A stretch of DNA of 64,000 nt. It comes from Icerya purchasi (lineage: Eukaryota > Arthropoda > Insecta > Hemiptera > Monophlebidae). Shown one piece after another: positions 11,465 to 23,100 of the stretch (its first letter is position 1; each line of letters opens with the position of its first letter). The translations under genes and the position numbers were made by a program. Below the pieces are notes generated by a model. It was not told the origin of the DNA. It saw only the letters and a list, made by a program, of their open reading frames with translations, and did no database searches. The stretch is taken from NCBI GenBank assembly GCA_039619475.1, contig CM077116.1, forward strand, positions 379,118,188 through 379,182,187, read 5' to 3'.

Positions 11465-12620
11465 AAATTCTGGATCGTAAATCATTTGCAGGGATAAAAG
11501 GAAACTGGATGCCATTTATTGTCTCCTTTTTGGTAGGCACGTTAGCTCGTCATTGTCACTAATTCCACAGTGACTAAGCACCCGACACAATCTAATAAGA
11601 TGTTTTCTGTCCGTTGTACGCAGACACTTTTTCTTTAATTCCGTATGTTAATAGGTGATAGCGGGAATCAAACGAACTACGTTGCAATGCAAACAAAGCG
11701 CTTAAACCAGCACTACATATTAAGAATTTCTCACTTTTATTCGGAACATTAAGTAAATCTACATATTCGTACGTTTTTTCTATAGGCAAAAGCTTGGCCG
11801 TATATGCGTTTTTTTTCTGAAATTGCTGTATCGGTACATTTATGGATCAGTCATTACCAGTTGCTTCTGTTTCTATTATCTTAGTCCCGCCCGCAAAAAT
11901 AAGTATGTAGTTTTTATAATGTGCTTCGATGACATCTTCAAAATTATTACCAATAATCTGTAGATTATTCTGAAATATATCTCACACTCTGGTATTAACG
12001 AGAAAATTCCAATATACAGCTGAATTTCGTTAATATCGTATGGAACTGAAAAATATGTGGATAGTTGGAATAAGAAGAGAGCGGGCGACCATTAGTATTT
12101 TTGACATCTTCGATCAATGGTATTTTATTGTATAATAAATCTTCAAGTACTGGAAATGGTTAAAAGCTTCCCCAATAATTCTTAAAACTGATAAATTATT
12201 TAATAATCAATTCGTTTGTTAGAAGATTTCATTAGAGAAATAATGCAAGGATATTTGTTTCAGATTTCGAGTATACGATAGAGGCGGATTCAAATTAATA
12301 AGTCGTAATCTTATATTTTACAACGTTTTGAGTTTTTTAAGATAGGTAACACAAGGTTGAACCCCTAACTGTGACAGCATGAGCGACTTATATAAAATAG
12401 CTGGAATTAATGGAGCAGATTTTTTTGATGTGTGAATCCTATTGCCTTATTTAAAATTCTTGAAATACGAGTGTAAAAAAATTGGAACAGCCGGCTAAAT
12501 CTACGATCAAGGTACAACATCCCCCTAAGTATTTAATATGAGAATATCTGTTAATATTTTTCCTATTAATCTCTCTATGTGGAATTCTGCATCATAAGTT
12601 CCAATAGCAAAAATGTGACG
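11465..12620 (-). pseudogene. LINE remnant: RT C-terminus and RNase H, related to the copy at 6665-7908
   Basis: Minus-strand frame 11592-11789 reads KFLICSAGLSALFALQRSSF followed by SRYHLLTYGIKEKV. This is the SDSLSALLAL block of an RNase H domain with the catalytic Asp replaced (CSAG). Downstream in another frame comes NGIQFPFIPANDLRSRI, which parallels VVYPFIPTTDLSEMI in the 6.7-kb copy. Upstream, about 11900-11870, ILIFAGGTKIIETEATG is the degraded first RNase H block. Further upstream, near 12480-12400, RILNKAIGFTHQK and, after a frameshift, SAPLIPAILYKSLMLSQLGV recall the end of the RT connection region. The piece stops at the edge of Jockey remnant E. Confidence 0.6.
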
Positions 12621-14469
12621 TAAAAGTCCAGTTCCCTATTAGAGGAATGTTAAACCTGTTTGGGTTAGTTATTTCGTTTTTGTTCGTTCTTTCGATTTCC
12701 TTAAACAGGAACGTACTTGCAATTTACACTTTTTTCCCTTTAATGCAATTTTTATTATAATTTTCTGCCAGTTAAATCACTTTGCATTTACCAATGAAAA
12801 TTCGGCATGTTTAATTTCGTGCATTATTCGGTCAATGACGAAATTCAACGACGAACGAATGAAGAATATGGCGCACGAACGACATAGCGACTTCAACAAA
12901 GTATGGAGGAAGAAGGTAAAACGCAATCGCAGCGGATGAGTTATTATTGAAAACAAAAAGAACATAATTATATATCCGAAGCAAATGGAATAATAAATCG
13001 GATGGCGCCATTAGTAAAGCTGGAAATAATTTTCGAGCCGGAATGAAAAAAAGGCTTTGATTTTTTTAAATTCGAAAATTGGAAAAACAAAAAAAAAAAG
13101 TTGATAAGCTTAATAATTTAAAATAAAACGGAGTTAAAAAAAAAAAAAGAAAAAAACCCCCACTAAAATCTGTAAAATTCGAAATTAACTTTTGCTCAGG
13201 TTCAAAGTTATAAAATACGGCGCGGCACTTATTTTCGGAAAAAAATTACACCAGTTGATTGTGAAAAGTTAAATACATTTCATACACGGCTAATGAGTTC
13301 TTTGAAGGATTTGTAGGAGGATAATAAATTATTCTGCGGGCTACACTTTGCCAACGTGGTGGGAATTAAAAATTTTTCAAATCGGAATTTATCAAATTTT
13401 TCTATAGACGAAGTCGGTTAAGAGTAATATTATGTAATACCGTATAGTACATGTGTACGTAAATCTTTCGCCAGAGGATAAATCATTTAGATTATAATTA
13501 ATATTAAAATTATTGTAAATTATATTAACGTAAATAAACTTATTTCGCAAAACTAATATTATTTGAGTACAAAAACTTTTTTTTAATTTTTACTAATCTT
13601 GTAATTTATAATTATCGCATTTCGAAGTTCCCCCCATTGTTACCTTTCTTTTTATCTCTTTTCGCTTTTCATTTTAATAACGCAATCTCGCCCAAAAAAA
13701 ATTTGGAAACATTTTGGTACGAGACAGATTCAAATAACGTCCAGCGGCGGCTCGCACGTAGTAAAATTTACATTGACGACAAAAACTGCATTAGTAACAT
13801 TTACAGAAGTTGTCAGACCTTCTCGTAATTTACCATTCATCTCAAATATACCTAAAGCGATATTTTAATTTTTGCAAACGATCTGTTTATTTATTTAATT
13901 AATTTGTTGCATAATTCGTTCTTCAACGCTGTCAATCTTTTCGATTATCATTCGTTTATTTTACGCTACTTTTCGATGAAGTTGAATGACATTACATACC
14001 GGCAGCTTGCTATTTGTCACCGTTTCCAATGCGATTTCATTACTTCAACGCTGCGTAATTTATTTTTTTATGTGTTGTTAATTTTTTCTAATTCGCCTGA
14101 ACAAACAGGTAATATGCCAGTGGTACTATAATGTAGAAGCGTTGAATGTAATCTCGTAAGGGAAGTACAAACTTGTGTGTGTATATGCGCAAACATTAAC
14201 ACGCTACAAAGGGATGATTGGCTAAAAACAATATTCCGTGTGCTCACGCATTAAGGGTAATTTATATGTAATGCATTATTCTTTCTCGAAATGCTCTGCT
14301 GGGAGATTGTTTAACCAACTTCAATGTAAATGACAGAACTGGGGCTATCAAAAAAATTTGAAAAAGAAAAGTAGAACCCGCTGTACATTATATGAAAATA
14401 GAATATAAACAAGTTCAGTCAAGCATGATGTTTCAAGCACTGAGGATTCCATATAACTCTATAATTTCA
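12621..14469. other. Non-coding, AT-rich
   Basis: No recognisable gene, repeat copy or promoter signal. Frames of 60-75 codons (12777-12965 minus, 13637-13828 and 13904-14131 plus) have no motif and are at the length expected by chance. A-rich tracts lie at 13087-13099 and 13137-13155. Confidence 0.6.
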
Positions 14470-15000
14470 CATTTCTTCTTCTTCATCCGCCGTCTCCAAA
14501 TTGAAGGTTGGTGATCAACGATCGAAAATTTCCTGTTACAATGGCCGATCGGAGGAGTTGTATAGAAGAACTAGTTGATAAGATTATCCATCCGTGAATT
14601 TTGACGTCTTCCTCTTGATCTCTTTCCATTTATCTTTCCTTCCGAAATGATTTTCAGAATTTCGTATTTGCTCGTATGATGTGTCCACTGCACCTTCCGT
14701 TAGTTGATGGTTTGCATTACTTCAAGGGTCTTTCTCATTCTTTCAAGTATCTCGATATTAGTGACTCTTTTCGCCCATAATATTTTCAGAATGCGCCGAT
14801 AACAGTACATTTCAAATGCGTTAATCTTTTTTTCCAATGATACATTCAGGGGGTCCAGCTCTCGCAACCATAAAGCAGAATAGAGAAAATGTAACACCTT
14901 AGCTGATTTTTCGAGCCTCAGGTCTTGATGGGTGAATAAGCTTTTCAATTTGGTGAGAGCACTTAATGTACATTTACATAATGCTAAATTCAAAACAAAG
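14470..15000 (-). pseudogene. 3' end of a non-RNase H LINE, RT thumb and tail
   Basis: The minus-strand frame 14700-15041 contains KINAFEMYCYRRILKILWAK followed by RVTNIEILERMRKTLEVMQT. This is the familiar end of a family of insect LINE reverse transcriptases (E-A-F-E-M-W-C-Y-R-R-x-L-R-I-x-W-x-x-R-V-T-N). After a frameshift the tail continues at about 14690-14490 as ILKIISEGKINGKRSRGRR and ends at WRRRMKKKKC, where the DNA turns into a short GAA/AGA repeat. The fragment at 52260-52640 is a second copy of the same end. The RT catalytic core is missing, so this is a 5'-truncated insertion. Confidence 0.75.
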
Positions 15001-15024
15001 ATATCAGATTTTTCACGTTGTAAA

Positions 15025-15510
15025 GAGGGAGAACACGTCATTTTCCGTGCTTTTTTAAATTTTTCGCCAACTTTGAAAGTTTCGTTAAGGAGATAAAATA
15101 CGATTTTGTTCCCCTAGAAAAAGCGACCTTTCCACCAACATATCACGTGCCCGGAAAAAAAACAATGTTTTTTCACAAAAATTTCGAGCTTTTAGCGGCC
15201 CGAAGGTTCAAATTTAAAGTTGGAAACCCGAATACTACAAACTAGAGAAACATACGACGGTGCGCATATTTTAATTTTGTTTAAAATTTTTAATAATACT
15301 CACGCCGCGAGAGGAGGGGCTCACCCCATTTTTTTTGCGCTTTATTGAACTTTTTGTCAACTTCAAAAGTTTCGTTAAGGAAATAAAATACGGTTACCTT
15401 CCCGACAATTTCCAACACTATATTATATGATCAGAAAAAAAATATATATTTTTTTCAAAACTTTCGAGCTTTCGGCGCCCTAAAGGTGGTCTGAATATAA
15501 AGTTATAAGC
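15025..15510. repeat. Diverged tandem duplication, period about 288 bp
   Basis: Two units start at about 15025 and 15313. Both contain GTTTCGTTAAGG(A)ATAAAATACG, then an A-rich stretch with TTTTCAAAA/TTTCACAAAA, then TTTCGAGCTTT, then GCGGCCCGAAGG or GCGCCCTAAAGG, and AAAGTT. The order is kept with substitutions and small indels. No coding capacity. The left edge of unit 1 overlaps the start of the LINE-derived frame to its left. Confidence 0.7.
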
Positions 15511-15637
15511 TTGGGGTTGTATTTTACCTATAAACCGGTCCTTTCTGCATCAGTTTGAGATACGTTTTGGTGTTCTCTACTTTTATATTCGAGCTATTGT
15601 TTATGTGAATATAACTTTTTTGTTGTTTTTGGCCCAC

Positions 15638-15653
15638 GGGGGGGGGGGGGGGG
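15638..15653 (+). repeat. G16 homopolymer
   Basis: Sixteen consecutive G on the plus strand in an otherwise AT-rich region. Such a run can form G-quadruplex structures; run length may also be affected by sequencing error. Confidence 0.85.
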
Positions 15654-16171
15654 TCTATATAATTTTTTAACTATAATTTTTTTGCTCTTATGAAAGAGCT
15701 TCTACATTTTATTTTATATTTTGAATTTTACGTATAAAGGTTCATCTGGTTGTTAGTTGCGAATTTTTTAAGGGTGATTTTCGTTTTATGTTCCATATTG
15801 TATATTCTTGACGGTTTCTAGGGTTTTTTGGCGCCCAAGGTAATCGGTTAGTTTGAAACTATAGATACGGTTTTAAAGAGAATTTTAATTGTAATTTATG
15901 ATCCAATTTTGAAGTTTATAAGTCAAACCGTTCGTAAATTATTGCATATTTTAATTGATTATTTTTGCCGTTTCTGAACCATCTTATTAGGATTAATTTC
16001 GTACATTATATGTGTACGGAATCCTAAAAATGATAAAAATTGAACTGGTCTGCGCTGTTTGAATATATAAAGTTCATTTCAAAGCCGCACTATTTTATTC
16101 AGAAATGTCAGAGCAATTATTCAGGTAAGTGTCAATGGCAATTAACTTCCTGTTCTGGTTTACATGTTTAA
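15654..16171. other. Spacer, nothing recognised
   Basis: AT-rich, with no frame or repeat match beyond the adjoining features. Confidence 0.5.
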
Positions 16172-17275
16172 GAAACTTATATACTTCACGTGTATGTGAT
16201 TTTATTTATGTAATTAAAGTTATCAATAAATGTGTCAATACATTCGATTCAACTGAAGTATGTAACTGATTTTTTCTTTTTTTCTTTTATGGAGTATGTA
16301 ATTAAAATTCGATGAAAAATTCATCACCCAATAAATTTAACCGCACGCTTATCTTTAAGATGTACAATGTTTTTTTTTTATATTTTCCTAGTTACATCCA
16401 GGAAGCTAATAACTTCACATCTACGCATGATATCGTAATGCGTGTAAGCCAGTTTAGTTCATTTTCGATTTTAATTTTTTTTCTTTGAATCACCGAGCGG
16501 CATATCATTCCCTCAATTTCCCTTGATTCCTCACGTCTCTTTTACACACATGATAATTGTTTAGATCTCTAATCTCACAGACGCAAAATGTGTATTACTT
16601 TAATTGGTCTTTGCGTAGGAAAAGAGATTTGCAGCTAAATTTTTAACTCTTTCTATGCTCTGTATTTATAATTTATGATGGTTCTATCTTTCTTCTGGGC
16701 ATGGAATGTTTGTATTTCACCCCCCCCCCCCTGTTTCTGTCCTTTACATCGAAGCTAGTTGAATGTTTTTCCAGCCTGTTTTGTCATTCGAAAAAGAAAA
16801 CTGAGTCCATGTACCACTCACCCTTACTGTTGCGTTAATAATTTGTCATAAAGCTCTTTAAAAGTAGCGTGACTGCACAAAAACTGCCGAATAATAAAAC
16901 TTCAAGCATATCGGAAGCGAATAGCATAAACCTCTATTTTTTGACCCGTTTTCAGTTTGCGGACCGTAAGCGTCGGACACTATAATTTATCGATATGGTC
17001 GCTTACAAGAAGATAACGTGATAACGATTCCATTTTAGAAAAACTGAACATTTAACCCGCGAATGTTTTTAATTAAAAATCTACAAAACCGGAAAGCGTG
17101 CGGTTAAATTTATTGGGTGATGAATTTTTCATCGAATTTTTTAATTACATACTCTATAAAAGAAAGAAAAGAAAAAATCAGTTACATATTTCAGTTGAAT
17201 CAAATGTATTGACACATTTATTGATAACTTTAATTACATAAATAAAATCACATACAAGTGAAGTATATAAGTTTC
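16172..17275. mobile_element. 1.1-kb element with ~180-bp inverted terminal arms
   Basis: The arm 16172-16350 is the reverse complement of 17094-17275 with scattered differences. Matching blocks include ACTTATATACTTCAC against GTGAAGTATATAAGT, TTATTGATAACTTTAATTAC, and CCGCACGCTT against AAGCGTGCGG at the inner edges. The interior, about 740 bp, has no long frame but holds a C12 run at 16720-16731. Further partial matches to the left arm occur just outside, around 17350-17400 (ACGTGTATGT and GATTTTATATTTATGTAATT). Long inverted arms without a transposase suggest a non-autonomous DNA transposon or a foldback element. No clear target-site duplication was seen. Confidence 0.75.
16720..16731 (+). 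repeat. C12 homopolymer
   Basis: Twelve consecutive C on the plus strand, inside the inverted-repeat element. Confidence 0.85.
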
Positions 17276-18183
17276 CGATAACTATAACCATAGCTATGTG
17301 ATATCATTACGGATCAAGTTAATCGAAACTAGTTGGCAATCGCTGTAATTTACGTGTATGTTTAACGTTTGTGATTTTATATTTATGTAATTTTGAGTTT
17401 AACAGTCATTTCTAACAAACGAATTTAACGATAAATTTCTAAATACGTTCGAGAACTGCAGATTAAAGTTTCTTTTCTGTAATTAAACAGTTCATCGATT
17501 AGTTAAATTTTCGAAAAATGAACTGCGAATGCACATAGCTGACGCTACTATAAAGAATCGGTTATATTTTTATTTACTTTCTGGAAAGAGGCTAGGGTCT
17601 GTTACTTATCTTAACTTCAACGGAATCGTGTATCGAAGCGATAAGGTTCTTTAATATAAAACGCGTTACATCCTTTGTTTGAAGATTAAAGGAATATAAT
17701 TTTGAGCATTCGTTGCAAAAACGATATCACAAACAAATTCGTAACCGAGGATAGCTTTTCAACTGAAATCCGTTTTGCTATTTATGTGGGAAACATAAAT
17801 CACGCGCTTCGTATATTTCTTCCGCAATGTCTACAAAGTTATGATATATTACAAATTTTTTACATCAGTAGTTTTCCAGCGAAGTGCCCGAAAAATACCG
17901 CTCTGTATTCTTCTCTTTGCCGATTAGGAGTATATCGGTAATCACCTGTCTAATCTTCCCGCGATGAACGCAGCTGCTGGCCTGACGGCTGTATATTTTC
18001 AGATCCAAAAAAATAATAAGCTTTATTTATTTTTATCCGGAAGTCAGTAAATTTACTTTGAAATTTTGATTTTTTTTTTTTTTTTTACAAACAACTGTAA
18101 CGGATCTCACAAGACCAAAGTCTGCTATATGGGTGCACAGTCACTTATTATCGTTTATTATAAGAATATAAGGTAAATATTAT
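17276..18183. other. Spacer, nothing recognised
   Basis: A 79-codon plus-strand frame at 17702-17941 has no recognisable motif. Poly(T) at about 18070-18086. No other structure seen apart from the partial arm match near 17350-17400. Confidence 0.5.
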
Positions 18184-18630
18184 CGTCCGATCTGTATACT
18201 AAAACTGTTAATATTATTGTATGAGTACTATATGCAAATAGCAAAGCTATACAAAACCAACAACCGAAAAGAAAAAGTATAAAAATAATTTTCGTAAAAT
18301 CAAACTAATGTCTTATCCTATTATTTATATATACGCTTCCGAGCATATACACTATAACTAATAATATTATTATACAGTACGTTATACAAGAATAATGGCT
18401 ATACAAAACCAACAAGAAGGAAACAGAAGTATGAAAAATAAAATCTTCATAAATATCTTATCTTACTGTTATATACAATATAAGCGTCCGATCGTATACC
18501 TTATGGTTATTAATATTGCTATAGAAAGCAATATATACGAATAACAAAGCCAACAAAAATAATAAAACGAAAGAATAAGTTTAAGCAACATAAACCTTCG
18601 TAAAATCAAGATATACATAACCCTAACACT
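18184..18630. repeat. 150-bp tandem repeat, three units
   Basis: Units begin at 18184 (CGTCCGATCTGTATAC), 18334 (CGCTTCCGAGCATATAC) and 18485 (CGTCCGATCGTATACC), giving spacings of 150 and 151 bp. Each unit continues with a TTAATATTATT-like block, a short run ending in CAAAGC or GGCTATACAAAACCAACAA, an A-rich block, and TCGTAAAATC or TTCATAAATATC. Units have diverged by substitution. There is no coding capacity. Unit size close to a nucleosome repeat is typical of satellite-type arrays, but three units is a very small array. Confidence 0.75.
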
Positions 18631-18719
18631 GAATAACTTCTACATATGCAATAGGAAAATAACAAGACGAAACTGTATATTGTTAGTTCTATCCTTGCGT
18701 CTCCGTACACAGTTGCGAA

Positions 18720-20094
18720 TCATAAGGTTCCTTACATGAATGCACGAAAGCTAAGTTGAAAGCGTAAGCCGCACAGGACATGAATTGCACTCTCGAGTAT
18801 TGACATTCTCCCGGCCGGACCTTATTTCAGTGCAGTTCTGGTGTATCCAGAATGAAGCCGATTTAAAGTTTTTCATTTTTGCCAGCTTAGTGGCTACACT
18901 GAATTCGGCTTTTCTTTAAATATATTTTTATGACCAGTAATTTCCATGCGTCTCCGTGGACGGACTTTTTGCGTTGGCTTCTTCCATATTTTTGACCAAT
19001 GAGGGAAACTTTTTTTGGATTCCACGCCAGCATGGAATATCGGTCGTTTGCTTATAGTCTTATCCTTTCTGCATCAGTTGGCAGGACTCTGTCGCAGACT
19101 AGATATAGCTTGTCCACTTTAGTACTTATTTTTCAAGCAGATACTCGCACCTCATTCCATTAATCGGAATGCTGAGTTCCGCTGTAAACTCTGTATTTGT
19201 TTTTAAAAGTTTCTGCGTTTAAAAAATGCCTCTTCTTGTTTAGGTGTCATTTTGTTTTTTCATCACTCTGACTATCTGATACGTTTCACTTAACGAGGTA
19301 TCGACATTTTTGCTTATAGATTTTTTCAGTATCTTCAAAAAATTAGCAATCAGTCGAGGGTTATTACGAGATATTTTAAATGTTTGCAATACTTGAACTA
19401 CTGTCCGCACCAAATTAACTTCAGTTTACATTTTGCTTTTACGTTTTTGAGACGGGTTGTCGAATTTTCGGTATATTATATAATTTATCGAGTGCTTTTT
19501 GTAATTTCACCTGTACTTCTCCATACGTTTCACCTTGTGCAGAAATGGTTCATCGTTGCTATAAATTTTAAAGAAAATTGCGATCAGTACGCTTCCCCGT
19601 GGAATTTCTTGCAATTGTGACAACATAATCTGTAGAATTTCGTCAAGTATGGTACTCATTGGTAATTTTTTAAACTCTTTTTAATAATCGGCTATGATTG
19701 GCGATGTCATTTGCGACCGTTAAATCTATAAATAATGCACCAGTGATCACCTTTGTTTCATATCCATTCTGGATGTGCTGAACTAGATTTCCTGGCCTCA
19801 CTAACATGTAACTCTTCTCCTTTCTGAAGCAGGCTTGTTGGCGAATAAGCTTATTAAGGACGTGTTAGTAATCTGGTTTATCAGCTGTAATCAAAAAACA
19901 ATTAAATGACAAAGCAATGATACCGAGAACAGTTTTGTGGTTTCTCTGGAAGTTTTATTGGTACTGCTGCTAGCTGTTTTTTTTTCTACGTGTGTTTTAG
20001 TATTTTGTTGATTCGATACTGATCAGTAGTCTACCTGAAACATAAACATTTTCATTTTTTTAATCCGTAACTCGTCGAGTCTACTTTTTTGATC
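18720..20094 (-). pseudogene. RT half of an old LINE, interrupted by element A
   Basis: Minus strand from 20094. A decayed block TTKLFSVSLLCHLIVF (near 19940-19890) resembles the S-F-R-P-I-S-L-L-C-H-x-x-K-L-F start of a LINE RT. It is followed by VRPGNLVQHIQNGYETKVIT and GALFIDLTVANDIANH (about 19800-19690), the first catalytic Asp block. Then comes IPRGSVLIAIFFKIYSNDEP (about 19610-19550), the L-P-Q-G-S-V-L-x-P block. The FADD box is not clearly preserved. The C-terminal part to about 18720 is weakly coding-like. Frameshifts are many. The missing upstream endonuclease-RT linker of the same kind of LINE lies at 26481-26990 in the same orientation, on the other side of element A, so the two pieces are best read as one element split by A's insertion. 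Confidence 0.7.
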
Positions 20095-20106
20095 TTCATT
20101 ATATTT
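20095..20106. repeat. Target-site duplication of element A, 3' side
   Basis: TTCATTATATTT; the same 12 bases occur at 26469-26480. The last Ts merge with the T13 run (20104-20116) that is A's poly(A) tail on the minus strand, so the edge is uncertain by about three bases. Confidence 0.75.
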
Positions 20107-20170
20107 TTTTTTTTTTCCAAATGGGCTCGGTGTTAACACTGACCCAACTACATGGACCTAGATCACCTAC

Positions 20171-23100
20171 TCAGATTCTGAGGCGATCGGAGATAGAAAG
20201 TATAAAGGAAAGAAGGAGGGGAATAACGGCTGGAGATGGGAAGGAAAGGATAAAGGAAGCATTGAAAGGGGTAGGAAGATCTAACGCCAAAAGTTCGGCG
20301 TATAGATGAGAGCACTGAGGAAAAAGAGCAGAGCATTCGAAAAGGATATGGTTGGGGTCACATATAAAGGGAGGATCAGTTGAGTGGAGAGGGCAAAAGG
20401 GAGAAGGTGAAAGAGAAAAAGAAAAACGAGAAAAGGGAAGGAGGGAATGGCCAAGTCTCAGTCTGATTAAAGAAACAATAGCCGAGCGCCGAGAAAAAGG
20501 AAGAAATTGGTACCAAGGCTGTGAATTGGGAGTAGGCTGTAGGAGGAGGTAGAAAGAGGAGCGATTGGCAAAAAAGGAAGGGTAGATGTCAACCCACAGT
20601 CTGGTATGGAGACTTGCGGAGAGGAAAAGGATGTCTGAGGCAGGAAAATGCGGAAGGAATGGACCATTGAGAGACGCTGAGCGAGCTAGGAAGTCAGCTG
20701 ATTCGTTGCCCTCAATGCCAGAGTGGCCAGGAACCCATAAAAAGTCAATAAGGATAGAACGTGCTAAGCGCAAGTTGGAGATAGAGGCACGAACAGAAAG
20801 AATAATGTCATTAGTCGAGTGGGAAGGAGGAGAAGAGATAGCTTGCAGCACGGATTTGGAATCAGTAATAATGAGAAACTTACAGATCCCTCTTGAAGAG
20901 GAAATAAAGGAGACAGCACGGAGAATGGAGACTGCTTCAGCAGAAAAAATGGAACAAAAGGAAGGAAGTTTGAAGGATTCCGAGTGATTAAGCGAGGGGG
21001 CTGTAAAAGCATCGCCCACCCCGCAATCATTTTTGGAACCATCAGTGAAAATTTTTACATGACGGGGAAATGAAGAATTTAATATGTGGACATATTCACT
21101 GACCACTGTGCTCTGAGGAGTGAAGTTAGCACGAAGAGGAAGAGAGGAGAATGAGACGGGAAGACATGTACTATTGAAATCAAAAGAAAAGTAAGGAAGC
21201 TTATTGCGGGAAAAGACATAAGGAGAGAACTTAGAGACCCGAGCAGCTATGTGCGCAAGAACCGGGATTTTGTGAGGAACGAAGCGCCAGTGTTCATTGA
21301 TATACAGATAGGAAGAAATAAGTTTAGATGAAGAGATCGGGAGGCGTTTAATTAGAAAACGGTAACCAAGCAGAGATCTGCGGATAAACAGGGGTTTAAT
21401 ATTAGATTCAGACAAAATGGCAGGAATGGGAGAAGACTTTAGGGCCCCAATGCAAAGCCGAAGACAGGAGTTTTGGATTCTATCAAGTTTGCGCAGGAGG
21501 GAGTTTGAGGCATTGCCGTATAAGAAGGAACAGTAGTCTAGTTTGGAACGAATGATGGATTTGTAGAGAATTATGAGAATATATGGATCACCGCCCCACT
21601 TGAGAGGACATAAGGCTTTCAGGAGATTTAGTCTCTTAAGACAAGATATATAAAGGTACTCGATATGTTCTTGGAAAGAGAGTCGACTGTTTAGGAAAAG
21701 ACCAAGATAGCATATGGAATTAACAATAGGAATAGGATAGTTGGAGGAGATGATGTTTACCAGAGCACGATTATATGGGCGGAGGGAGAAAATAATAGAA
21801 GAAGACTTGGAAGGAGAAAGAGAAAGAAAAGCACTGGAGAGGGAACTACTGAGGACTAATAGAGAACAATTAATCTCCTCGTTAGCTGTAGCTAGCACGT
21901 CTGAAGTGGAGTAGATAAGGATATCATCCGCAAAAAGGAGAGAAGAAGAAGGAATGCGAAGAGTAGCGATATCAAGGAGATAAATATTAAAAAGAGAAGG
22001 ACTAAGACAGGAACCCTGAGGCAAGCCGCGGTCACAACGTCTGATTGTTGAAAAGGAGGGAACAGAAAGAAAAAGAGATCTATTTTGGAACAGATTAAGA
22101 ATAATGGTAACGAGAATAGGAGGAATATTGAGGGAAATGAGCTTAGAAGCCAGTGAAGGAAGATGAACATTATCAAACGCAGATGCGACGTCGACGAATG
22201 TGGCAATAGTAAACTTTCTATCTAGGAATGATTTGTAGATGTCCGATAGAAAGGTACTAATGCAGTCGATTGGACCAAGACCAGGGCGAAAACCAAACAT
22301 ATTGGGAGGGAGGAGATTGTTATGCTCCAGCCACCAGACTAAACGATTGTTGATTAAGCCTTCGAAAAGTTTTCGAAGACAAGAGGCGAGGGAGATAGGT
22401 CGGAAAGAAGACTGGTTTCTTTTAGGAATAGGAATGATTATAAAATCATTCCAGGATTTAGGAGTGTGACCAGAGATTAGAAAGGAGTTATAGATAGCTA
22501 AGAGAGAATGCAACGAGGAAGAGGAGAGATTTTTAAGGATTGGATATGAGAGGCCATCTAGTCCGGGGGTGGAGTTAGAGGATTTGTTAAGAACGGATAG
22601 GAGCTCATCGTAACGAAAAGGAGAGGAAAGAAAATGGTCTTCAGAGGTAGAGTAGTAAGAGGGGGAACTAATTTCTTCAAGAGAAGGAACATAAGCGGGC
22701 GAGATAAAGTCCAAAAAGGAATGAAGATGTGTCAACGCAGGAGTAGAATGAAGAGGGCGCTCGGAGGAGGGAAATCTAAAGGCCCTAGCTAACTTCCAAA
22801 TTTGAGAGAAGGGCGTATCTCTAGAAAATGAGAAACAGAAACTTCTCCAAGAATTCCTCTTGGCAGCCTTTAGGATGCTACGGGCTCTAGCGTTAGCTTC
22901 TTTGTGAGCTAGGAAGTTAGACATAGAAGAGCAGGAGCGAAAAGTTCTAAAAGTGTCGGTACTCTTCCTGAAGGCTGCTTTACACTGGAGGCAGCAGAAG
23001 TTTTACGACAGTTATTAGAAGGGAAGGGAGGGGATGAGAGGGAAAGAGCAGAATAGAGAGACTGGGTGAAAAGGTTGTATTGAGATAGAAAGCCTGAATA

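Noticed and set aside
20586..20987. 133-codon plus-strand frame and other long plus-strand frames in 20-26 kb
   Set aside because: Shadows of the minus-strand ORF1 and ORF2 of element A; the minus-strand frames carry the conserved motifs.
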